From the NCBI RefSeq assembly GCF_030247195.1, contig NC_080672.1, positions 396,817,037 to 396,881,036 of the forward strand: a stretch of 64,000 nt of DNA, given 5' to 3'. The DNA is from Topomyia yanbarensis (taxonomy: Eukaryota; Arthropoda; Insecta; Diptera; Culicidae). The translations under genes and the position numbers were made by a program. The notes beneath the pieces are model-generated. The model was not told where the DNA came from and searched no databases. It worked only from the letters and a program-made list of their open reading frames with translations. Positions 20,601 to 32,600 of this stretch are shown piece after piece (the stretch's first letter is position 1; every line of letters starts with the position of its first letter).

Positions 20601-23600
20601 TTTTGTTACACTGTTTGTCTAGTTTTCTTTTCTTTGTTTTCCTGTTTTCTATTTTGCAGTTTCTCCGTTTTTCTGCTTTCCTCCTTTGTATTTTTAAATT
20701 TTTGTTTTGTTTTCTGTCTTTCTGTTTTTCGGTTCTTCTGGTATTCTGTTTTTCTGCTTTTCTGTTTTTCTGTTTTTTTATTTTCTGCTCCTCTGGCTTC
20801 CTGTTTTTTTTTTGGTTTCTTCTTTTCCTGTTCTTCTGTTTTTGTTTTCATTTTCTGTTTTTCTCCTTCTCTTTTTCTGCTCTTCTGTTTTTTCTGGTTT
20901 TTGTTTATGTAATTTGCTGTTTTTGTGTTTTGGTGTATTTCTGTTTTCATTATTTTTCCCTTTTTCTTGTTTCGTGTTTTTATATTTTACTGTTTTTCTG
21001 TCCTTCTGTTTTTTTTTGTTTTCTGCTTCTCTATTTTTATGTTTTTTAATTTTTATGTTTTCCCTTTTTGTGTTTTTTTATGTTTCTGTTTTGCTATTTT
21101 CCAGTTCTCCTGTTGTATGTTTTTTGTAGCTTTGCTGTTTTTGGCTTTTCCTTTCTCTAGTTTTCCTGCTTAGGCTAACATTTAGTTGTTTTTTTCTGTT
21201 TTACTTGTAGATGTTTTCTGTTTCTGTGTTTCTTTTTTTCTGTATTTGTTTTTCTGTTTTTATGTATTTCTGGTTTTCTGTTTTTGTTTGCTTTTCCTGT
21301 TTTTTTCTCTTTTTCTGTTTTTGTGTTAATCTGTTTTTCTCTTTTTCTGTTCTTTTGTTCTTCTGTTTTTCAGTTTCCCCGTTTTTCTATTTTTGGGTTT
21401 TACTGTTTTCTGGTTTCTAGTTTTCTTCTTTTGTTGTTTTTAAGTTAATGTTTTGTTTTTTCGTTTTTCTGGTTTTGTGTTTTCCTGTGTTTCTGTTTCT
21501 CTGTTTTCGTGTTTTCTGTTCATCTGTTTTTGTTTTCCTGGTTTTTTGCTTTTTATGTTTTTATGTTGCGGTGTTTTTCTGTTTTTGTGTTTTCCTCTTT
21601 TTCCAATTTTGTGTTTTTTGTTTTCCTGTCTTTGTGTTTCTGTTTTTCTATTTTTCTGTTTGTCCGTTTATTTTGATTTTTTGTTTCTCTATTTACCTGT
21701 TTTTCAATTTTTCTACTTTTTCTGAATTTCCTTTTTTGTGTTTTTCTAGTTTTCTCTTTTTCTGGTTTTTTGTTTTTTTCTGATTTTGTGGCTTTGTATT
21801 TTTTATGCTATATTTCTCCTTAGTGGAGAACAATTTTGACATTTTTCTCCATTACTGAAAAAATCGTTTAAACCATCTTTGCGCGTGAAGAGCACAAAAC
21901 CTACAACTGAATTAGTTATGGAATTTGCAGGACATAACGCTTGACTAGAGGTTTATTCAGGAACACAAATTTTGTCTCCGTTTTTGGAGGTAGCGTCAAT
22001 CCGGTGCTAGTTTAGTCCTGTTACTAGGTTAGTGTTGAATTCTTATGAGACGAAGTCGAAGCGCAAATTGCATAACTAATTTGTGTTTTGCTGTTTTTCT
22101 ATTTTTTGTTTTTCTGTTTTTTATGTTCGCCTAATATTTCTGTTTTTCTGCTTTTCTGGTTTGCAGTTTTTCTGTTTTCGGTATTCCTATTTTTCTGTTT
22201 TTATGCTTTTGTGTTTTCTTGTTTTTCTCCTTTTTGTTTTTCTGGGTATCTGTTCTTATACTTTTCTAGTTTGTTGGTTTCCTGGTTTCCTGGTTTTCTG
22301 GTATAAAAATAGCATTTATACTGGATCAGAGAGGTTAAAGTTTGCGTATCGCACCATTTTCCCCTGATTATTATTAAATGTCACCCGATACTCACTCGAA
22401 TAACCAGTAGCGTTGGCAACGATTATCCAACAGGTCGCCCATGCTACTAGGATCCGCACCACTACCATCACTGTCGACGCCAGCGGGAACGGAAAATCCC
22501 GCTTAATTGTGCAGTGCATGCTCACTATCAAAGCAATGCATGCAAGGACCCAATACTTGCGGTATTGTTTCTGAAAATACAGTACAAATTGCGGCACCGA
22601 TATCAATTAGTGTGGACGAAAAAAAAAATGACTATCAATTAAGGGACACTTAAAGCCAGACCTACCTTGGTGAACGAAAGCTCTCCGCGAGTCGCCGACA
22701 GCAGCCAGCCAAAGTAGACCCCCACCACGTAGGGAGACACACGGACCCAGGGGGCAATGTACAGCGCACTGCCGGTATTGTAGAGCACATCGTATGACGG
22801 CACAAAATGATGCATCAACGTAATGGCCATGCTGAACACGAACGTCCCAACCGCCGAAATCACGAAGATCGACTTGCCCAGCTTGGTGTTCCTGAAGAGT
22901 ACGGAGGGGGTTGGTCACAGAGTAAGTCCAGTTGAGAAGAGCCGGTATGGCACGAAAGCGAAAACGGGTGCGAAACATGAAACCAGTAAAAACAGTAACA
23001 GAAAGAAAGAAAGAGGAAGAAGGAAAGAACAGAAAAAGCAATGTCATGATTGCGACCTTTGCACAGAAAAAAGCTCCGTTGGGTGTCTAGCGCTGGAAGG
23101 TGGCGGTGATGGTGGTGGGTGGTAGGATTAATGTTACCGCCTGAATGAATGATTGGGTGGAACATGAAGTAGGTAACGAGAGTGAAATGTGATGTGATCG
23201 TTGCTATGCATGGCAGAGAGAGAGGAGAAAAAAATTATTCCAAAAAAGTAGAATTGTATCGTGAGAAGCAGCGGTAAATATTCGTGTAGGTTGGTAAGAC
23301 GAACCTGGCGTAGACGAAGAGAAGTGCGACGGAGATGATGTAATATTGCATCTCGCAAGCCAATGACCAAGTCCAGTTCAGACAGAGATCGTCGATGTCG
23401 AAAAGGTTTTGAATGTAGAGCACGTTTCGCCACCAGTAGCGCTGGCAGCAGAGATCACTTCGCTCGTGTACCCAGAACTTGGAGGTGTCCACTAGGTAGC
23501 TCGTCATCAGTTCGCCGATCGCCGTGATCATTAGGTACAGCGGGGACAGTCTGAAATTGATCAAATGTAGGGAAAAAAGGTGTCTAGTTACGGACGATAT

Positions 23601-26600
23601 TGGGAAAAGGGTTCCCCTTTGTTTCTAGTTTCTAGACGTTCGAAGGTCACTGACATAACCTTGATTAGTAAATGATTGTGTTTGATCTTGTTTTTTCGAA
23701 ATGCTATAGCGTGTTTGAAAAGAATTAGAAAGTCTATTGTCACATCGTTTTCAAAACTGATTAAAGTTTTTGAATACCACGACTGTGTTTAGTTAGTATA
23801 TAGTGTAGTACTTATATTATCATTTGAACTAGTATCTGTAATCGGGTAGCTGCCATGTGAAGTCAATCCTAAGTCATCTATCGTGCAGCACATGTCATAT
23901 GTCACATTCGGTCAATTATTCCATTATTCCACCGATTGTCAGTTATATTGAAACGCATGGTCTATTCAAAATTGCTTCCGCTTTGCGTCTTGTCTGGTAT
24001 CCCGATCAGAAACACATAACAGAAATATTTCAAAACTATATCTCGGATTGTTACTAACGAGACCTAATTTATAACACAATATGTTACAAAAATTGTGTTC
24101 TGTTATAATCTTGTTATTTCATTCTGATCGGGATATCATCACAAAATACCTTAGATATCGCTGGATAACCATTTTCCCGTACAGCTTCGTGTTCTGCCAG
24201 TAACCGTTAACCTTGATCTCCTCTACCCGATCACGATTTTGGATGAAATTGTACGTGACCAGGAAGCCGCTGATGGCGAAAAACGCATCGACCAGCAGCG
24301 GAGCATTGCTGACCAACTGATAGCGAATCTGTTCGGCGTAGTGGAACATCACCGCCGGGTTGTTGATGGTGAAAAAGGTATACCACTGCATGTGGAAGCA
24401 CAGTATCAGAAAGCAGGAGATGGACCTAGAGCGGAGGGGGATAAAAAATTACATCGTTAAGCTGCGCCTGCGGTGGATTGGATAGGATCGGTCGGTGAGT
24501 GTGATTTGTTATTATTCGAGAGAATGGATGAGGATCGTTGGGAGGTGGCGGTTTTTGTCTGTATGTCCCCCGTCGCCGCAGGGCGTTCAGGGTTAGGCTA
24601 TTTACTTGATACCGCAGATCACGGGCAACGACCGGGGGCCAATATCGGTACGGAATACGGTGGCGAGGTTTTTGCGCACGTTGAAGCTGTCGATGACCTT
24701 GGCGGCGAACGAGGTCTCTTTAGGGGCTACAGGTGCCGGTTGAACGTTGGTTTCCTTCATTCTCTCGTCGTCGTTTGGAGCTGATGGCGATGAACTACCA
24801 TCGGAAGGTGAGTAGCTTTTAGCAGTACCGTTTGGCACTGCACTATAGGTCGAATCGTTTTTGACAGCCGTGGTGGATGATGCATTTCTTTCGTTGAGCT
24901 GCTGCTCGCGACTCTGAGCCAAAAACACCAGCAACGCAGTCAATGCCAGGGATATGCTGTTGGTAATGGAGAAAATCAAGATTATGATAAATTTTGTTTG
25001 ACAAATATGTTTTCTACTGTTTGCCAATGCTCACAAAAACATTAGTTTTTAGCTTAATTTCAACGACGTTCAATTGGTTAGAGATTATTAAATAGGGAAA
25101 GTAGCGAAAAGTGTAGAGCCGTTGTAATTATGTGGGAATGAAATTGTGAAAATATACAGATCTGAAAACTAATAGTAGGGGAACATGCGGAGACTTGACC
25201 TAGCGCAAAATTCTATTTTTGGCTATGGTGTCTTCTATTCGATTCTGAATTTTTTTTTCAAAAATATTTTTATACTTGTTTGGATCCCTTAAGGTAATTT
25301 AAAAAGTTTGGAATGAAAAATCCTTTCCTTACTGAAAATATTACGTGATTAATAAATTTGCATTAAATGATGTAATTTTTTATCAAACTTTGTATGGACA
25401 TATCTACTCGACTACTAAGTATTGTTAATGTACTAATATACCATCTTAATCTTTGTAAAGCGGTGAAATGATTTTACATAAATTGGAACTTAGGAATAGT
25501 TATTACTAGAATTTGAATATCATTGAACGCAATAACTAATATTGGGAGACTTGGCCAAGATTTTATGGGGAGACTTGACCAAGTGGCAATTAGCTGAAGA
25601 AATATACACTTCCTGATATTTAGTATGCTTTGGTATCTACTATTAATGTTAATCACGCCATAAAAAATCCCACCTCAAACATAAGTCTTTGTATTTTAGT
25701 ATTGGTAAACAAAGTTAACAATAGTAGGACTGATTTCGTGATGGGTGAACATGCAATGCAAGCAGTACAGTTAATCCTTAAAAAAATGCATTAAAAAAAT
25801 CGAAATTTATCAAATGCAACCCTTTTATATATTTTACTGCTACCTAAAGGTCTCGACAATATGGAAAAAAATAATTACAGTATGTTTTATGTCATAGTTT
25901 TTTGTTATGATTTTTCAAAATTCTCTGGTTCAAGTCTCCCCGCAGTAGGGAGACTTGACCAAAAAAAACGATCTCAGAAAAACTTTTGTAACTTTTCAAA
26001 AATTAAATTAAAAATTCTGCAAAAAATCATGAAGACGCACAATAACTGTGCACATTATATCTCAATGACTTTTTAGGGATTGATGGCTGTTGCGACCAAT
26101 GATTGCACAAACTCGCCTGCGTTTTGGGCCAATGATTACTAGGCAGAATAGTGTACAAATCTAGCACGCATCCGCATCCCTATTGTATCATACAGCCGAT
26201 GCACAGGGGAGCGCACCACGGTGATTTTATGCACTTTCGAAAGATCACTATCGCGACTTGTGGTACATGCAAAATTGACTTGATTATTTAAGTAATACTG
26301 ATAAAGATTTCATGCCTTAAATATTTTTATTGCTCTTCGGGCACAAACGGCGTGATCGACGGACTGATCTGAACTGACTGCTCTGGCGGTAAGTAGTATA
26401 CCCGAACCATCGTAATTACTATCCGCATCGATATGCGTGTTTGTGTGAGATAGATAAGGGTTTGGCTACTGGCTCGAACGTACGCTACACCGCTCCAATG
26501 CGATAGTTCGGTTTTCATGCTACACAGGCATTGCATTTATCGCTCATATGGGTAAATGCGCCCGGATAGTTTGCTACTGCGACAATAAAAACTCACATTT

Positions 26601-29600
26601 TCACACGAAAAGTTATTGGCACTCACAAAACTTTTCCGGATAAATACAACGTGTTATTTCTCCGGATAAATAAAACAGCCGGAGAATAAGTGAATGAGTT
26701 TATCATGGTATGCTTTTTGCGTTCCCTGCTTTGCTGTCGTTATTCCAAAACACGATAAAACAAGTCTATCATACTTCTTTGCCGCTTTTCTTTGTAATTA
26801 AGTGTATTTTTTGAAGTTTTTATCGATTTTCACGAAATTAAAATTTTATCACCTTCTCCGGTGAGAAGGAAAAAGTCAAATAAATTTTATCCGGAAAATC
26901 ATTCTCACGCTATTTGTGGAGACGGAGAATTTTGCGACTCATCTTATCTCGGAAAAGTTGGACATCGGATAAGCTACTTCTCGCGTGAGTGAGAGAGAAT
27001 TACAATCCCTGATGCTACAATATCGCCACCACCTTTGAAAACTGAAATTTTCAAACATCTTAATTCTAAAAAATATCACACAATAACAAATTGAATCAGC
27101 TTATACTAATTAAACATGAAGTAATAATCTTAATTTAGTGAGTTCCTGCTTGGTGATCGTCTAGAATTTCCGTAGGACTGGTTGTGGGCTGAATGTCCTC
27201 TTGCGGTAATCGTTCTCCTCCGCCGGCAGCAAACAGATTCTGGTGATAGGTCTCGTGATGACTCCTCGACTGGTACGCAGTGAAACGACTCGCACCAGAT
27301 CATCTCTACCAGGGTGAACTGCAATTATTCTGGCAAGCGGCCACTTCACCGGCATCTGCAACTCATCCATTAGGACAACCAATCTGCCTGGCTGTATATC
27401 GGCATTGGGATGGCAGGTTTTGGTGTCCCGCTGCAATTCATGTAGATACTCCGTCCTCCAGTGATGCCAGAACTGTTGGTATGTACGTTGAAGGCGTTGG
27501 TAGTGGTCTAGCCGGTTTAGTGGCGTTCGGCAAAGATACGGTTCTGCTAAAGAATGCATAGTGCCCCCGATTAAAAAATGTGCGGGAGTAATTGCTAAGA
27601 TGTCGTTCGGGTCCTCACTTAGCGGAACGATGGGGCGCGAGTTCATGCTGGCCTCTATTTGCGTAAGTACCGTAGCCAGGTCTTCGAAGGACAGTTTAGA
27701 GCTTCCGAGTTGACGGTATAGCTGGCGCTTGGCCACTTTTACAGCCGCCTCCCACAGTCCTCCAAAATGTGGGGCTTTCGGTGGGTTGAAATGCCAGGTG
27801 ATTCGTTCGCAGGTGCGATCTGAAGTGATGTTGTGCATTTGCGTCTCATCCTGCAGCATTCGGTAAACCTCCTCTAGCTCGTTGGCGGCGCCTTCAAATT
27901 TTTTTCCGTTATAGGAATACATGTCGGTCGGACGTCCTCGGCGAGCGATGAATCGACGAAGTGCGGACAGGAAGGCTTGCGTCGACAAGTCGCTCACCAG
28001 CTCTATATGTACTGCTTTGGTACAGAAGCAGACAAAAATGCAAATGTATGCCTTCATTGCAGCAGCTCGTTTGTGTACCGGCTTCAGATACACTGGTCCA
28101 GCGTAATCAACCCCCGAAACGGCAAACGGTTGGCTGCGTTGTCGGTGCGGGATTGGCTCGGGCGCATCGGTAGCAACTGCGAAGGACACTTTGGACAAGT
28201 CGTCGGCCGTGCACTGGCCAATACTTTTCTCGCATGGCAGCGAGGGTTAGGCGGCCCCCACCGTGAATGAGAGTTAGGTGATAGGATTTGGCAATAAGCC
28301 GGGATAGAAGATGATTGCTTGGCAGTAATACAGAATGTTTGATAAGGAATGGCTGGTCTGAAAGCCTCAGTTTCCCCCCTACTCTAACGATTCCCTCAGG
28401 GTCAATGAACGGAGCCAATGAACGAATAGGCGAACGTTTTGCGACTGTTTTATTGTGTCGCCTTTCTCTAATTTCATCGTGAAATGCGTCCGCCTGTACG
28501 AGTTTAACAATTGTCCTTTCTGCAACGTTTAGGTGATCTGTAGTTAGAGAAATGCTAGGTAGTGATCCAGTGAAAGGAAGTGGTTATGTACGAGTCTTGT
28601 TTCGTAGATTGGTGAGGAACCGTAAAATGTACGCGGTCGATCTGAGCAGGCGTTCGTACGAGGAGAATCTAACGAAGATTGGGTTTACGGAGTTTGGTAC
28701 AACTTGGATTCTAGCTACTGCAACAATGACCTTTCGTCGTTCCTTCCCGTCTGCTGGATACTCGGATAATTTGGTGGCAGGCCATTCTGCTTCTGGGCGG
28801 AATAACCATTCCGGGCCATGATTCCATATTTTGCTTGTGACAAAATCGTCAACGTGCATGCCACGGGATAGAAGGTCCGCTAGATTCTCCGTTCCTGCGA
28901 CGTGATTCCAAAATGCTCCATGGGTTAAAGTTTGGATTTCCGATACCCGGTTTGCCACAAAGGTTTTCCATGTACTGGGAGGAGCACGAAGCCACTGAAG
29001 GGTTACTGTGGAATCAGACCAAAAATACGAGCTTGCTAACGGAATCTGGAGAGCCTCAACTATTCGGTTATGCAGTTTCGCTCCAACCTCAGCAGCACAC
29101 AGTTCTAAACGCGGTAGCGAGATTTTCTTTAACGGAGCTACTCGAGATTTGGATGCTAGGAGCTGTACACGAACCTGTCCGGAAGAATCGACATATCTTA
29201 CATACGCACACGCCCCATACGCTGATTCCGATGCGCCACAGAACGTATGAAGTTGGATGGTCGACTTTGGTAGAAGTGCATAACGACTGACACGAAAATC
29301 GGCAATTTTTGGGAGTTGCGCCGATAGTTTCTCCCAAGCAGTTGCAATGCAGTCTGGAACTTCTTCATCCCACGAACATGGTAGCAACCATAAGCGTTGC
29401 ATCAGCATCTTTCCGTTGATGATAATTGGTGAGATTAGCCCCAATGGGTCGAACAGCTGCGAAATCGCTGAAAGTATTGAACGCTTCGTTGGTCGTATCT
29501 TGGTGTTGGCGGACCTCGGAGTTGAAGTGGAGGTTGTCTGATTCGGGTTCCCAGGTGATGCCAAGCGTCTTAACTGTTTCGTTCGTGTCGAATTTAATCG

Positions 29601-32600
29601 CCGATTGTGCGCCAATTTCGTCGGATGACAATCCCGCAAGAACCGGTAGTTGGTTTGATGTCCACTTACGAAGCGCAAAACCGCCTTTGGCCAGAAGCTC
29701 ACTTAGTTCCGATCTCAATTGGATTGCTTCACTGACAGATTGGGCTCCGTCAATAAAATCGTCCACGTAAAAGCTCTTCCGGAGGGCAGGTTTGCCAAGG
29801 GGATAGGCATTACCTTCATCGGATGCAAGTTGCTGCAATGTTCGAGTCGCAAGAAACGACGACGGGCCTAATCCATACGTCACCGTCATAAATTCGTAGC
29901 TTTCGATAGGATCTGCTGTATCAAAACGCCACAGAATCCTTTGGTAGGGTGTATCTTCCGGATGGAGGAGGACCTGTCGGTACATTTTAGCGATGTCTCT
30001 CACAAGCGCCACAGGAAACGTCCGGAACCGAAGAATTATTGAAAGGAGATCGTCCTGCACCACAGGACCTACTAACAGCGTTGATGGAGAAGCCTGTAGA
30101 GGTCTTGGCCGAAGCGTCAAAAACCACTCGCACCTTGGTCGTCGTGCTGGCTTCCTTCACTACCGGGTGATGCGGCAAATATGATGAATTTTGCGTGTCG
30201 TCCTCTCGAACACATCGCATATGTCCGAGGGAGAGATATTCCATCATAAATTTATGGTATTCATCCTTCAATTCGGGATTGCGAGCAAGCCGTTTCTTCA
30301 GGAGTTGAAAACGTTTTGTTGCCATCGGTTTCGAGGCTCCGATCATCTCGTCAAAGTTTGACCGACGAGGTAGACGGACCATGTAACGTCCTTCTGCATT
30401 CCTGGTCGTAGAATCCGAGAACAGTTCCTCGCAACGCTTTTCCTCCAGAGAATAATCAGACCTGGTTTGCAACTCCTCCACCTGCCAGAAACGTTCAACG
30501 CTCTCATCTAAAGTGAACAAGTATACAGCTACTATGCTGCATGGGGGAATCCGTCCTGCGGGAGGAACCTTGCTGGTTGAACCGGAAACTAGCCATCCGA
30601 AGACACTGTCGATCAGCATCGGGAGTGATTTGGACAGGTTAATTCTACTTGCAGTCTTGAAAAATGAAAAGAAGTGCTCAATTCCCAAAATCATGTCAAT
30701 TGGTGCACGCTTGTGGAATTGTGGATCTGCGAGGAAAATATTCGGTGGAAGCTTCCAGTGATCAACTGGAATATCATGCGCTGGAAGTTCTGGAGTGACC
30801 CGCGGAAGAATCAGGAAATCAGTATCGACGGCGAACTTTTCTTTTCTGGAAAGGACCTTAACGTGCACGGATTCTCTTGCGTTCTGTGGTTGCTCCCCTA
30901 TTCCTTGAATCAGAACGTTTGTTTTGCTTCGCTTTAGTCGTAGAAGTTGAGCCATGCACTCAGAAATTAAGTTTGGTTGGGATGCGCAATCCAGTAAAGC
31001 ACGTGCCAAATGCTCTTTGCCATATCGATCGACGACTATAAGGACTGCCGTCAGCATAAAGACATTCTTCTCAACACCTTGTAATGGTAAACTGCAGGTA
31101 ATTTCCGTTGATTGAATGGATGTAGCAGCGGAAAGGACGGATGATGCGAAATCGCCACTCGGAGATGATACGTTCACATTGGTTGTCAGGCGGGCAGCAT
31201 AACCAGACGAGGATCGTTCCGGAAGCAGTTTAAGCATAACCGCCTTTCGTTGACTACGCGTAACCTATCAGCATCACTCATCTTCTCGAACTTGGCACAC
31301 TTTACCAATGGATGGCGCTGTTCGCAAGCATAACACTTGGTAGGTACATTATCGTTTGCAGAACTAGAGGACGATTTCATATGGGAGGAATTGCGATTTG
31401 CTGAAACATGGATGTAACATACTGTGGTACCGGTTGAGTATGATTCACTGAAATCGACTCCAATATGCGAATTTGACGATGCAAAAACTCGATCAAGGAC
31501 TCGTAGGATGGGGTTTCGATTGTAGATGCATGATCCTCCCAGGCCTTGAGAGAATCGTCTGGAAGGCGAACGCACAGCAAGTGTTCCAACATCGTACTCC
31601 ATGCATTCACTGGTTCTCCAAGCTGCCGCAAAATATTAGTGTGCCGCTCGAAATCATCAACGATCCCGTGTAACGAAGCTGTCGACTCCTTCTTTACCCG
31701 ATGAATCTCCAGCAATGCCTGCAGATGTCTCTTCTTAAGGAGGTACTCGTTTGCATACCTGGATATCAGTGCCTGCCAAGCCAATGGGTAGTTAATGGCA
31801 CTGATAGCAAACGATTCAATCACCTGTGCGGCCTCGCCTGAAACCGCCGATTTGAGGTAATGAAACTTTTGGATTGCGGGAACGTCCGGATTTGAGTGGA
31901 TCAACGCGAGGAATGCATCGTGAAACGCCAACCACTCATTGAAGTCGCCGTTGAATTCTGGCAATGTGATCGTCGGAAGTTTAAGCCTTTTGAGGCTAGA
32001 GGAAACCGTAAGGGGGGACGAAAGGGTGGTACTGACAGTGGGAACAGTGGGAGGCAACTTTGAAATCAGACCAGCCTTTATCTTGAAATACTGCCCCTCA
32101 AAATTAGAGCGAATTTTAAGGATTTTAAGGACATACCATTGCTTGTCTCCTCAGTACTCTCCAATGCCGATTGGATATCCTCTAGTTCGTGCCAAATCGT
32201 GTCTAAATTTTCAAGTCGCAGCGCTACCTCGAGCCTATCCCGATCCTCTTCGTATGCCGCCAGAAATTGTCCTGCTCGTCCCAAAGAAGCCAACAGTGAT
32301 GTACGCCGCAATGCCATTTGCCGCAATTCTTGGATCTCTGCCATGTTGGATGCACGTACAGCAACGATAGGTTATTCGGATGGTGACGCAACGGTGAAAG
32401 CGAGCAGGTTCTATTCCAAGGCAAATGAGTGCATTGTACTAATCAAAATCAGGAACAGGAACCAGTTGACACAGATCAGCACACGACGGTGTGATAAATC
32501 GTTAAAATCTCTTCCGGTCTTTACGCCAAAAAATTGATGTGCCGGAATCGCACCAGTTCAGTTGCATTTTGCCTTCGGAAATCCTTCAACAATCAGCAGC

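Noticed and set aside
17327..21049. Open frames of up to 1240 residues (FLFSCFLV cycles) and a 663-residue Lys/Arg-rich frame on the other strand
   Set aside because: They are translations of the TTTTCTTG microsatellite. All three frames on the plus strand are open, and the composition follows directly from the repeat.
22607..23165. Several 75-146-residue frames around exon F in other registers
   Set aside because: Overlap the real exon F and its introns; no motifs of their own.
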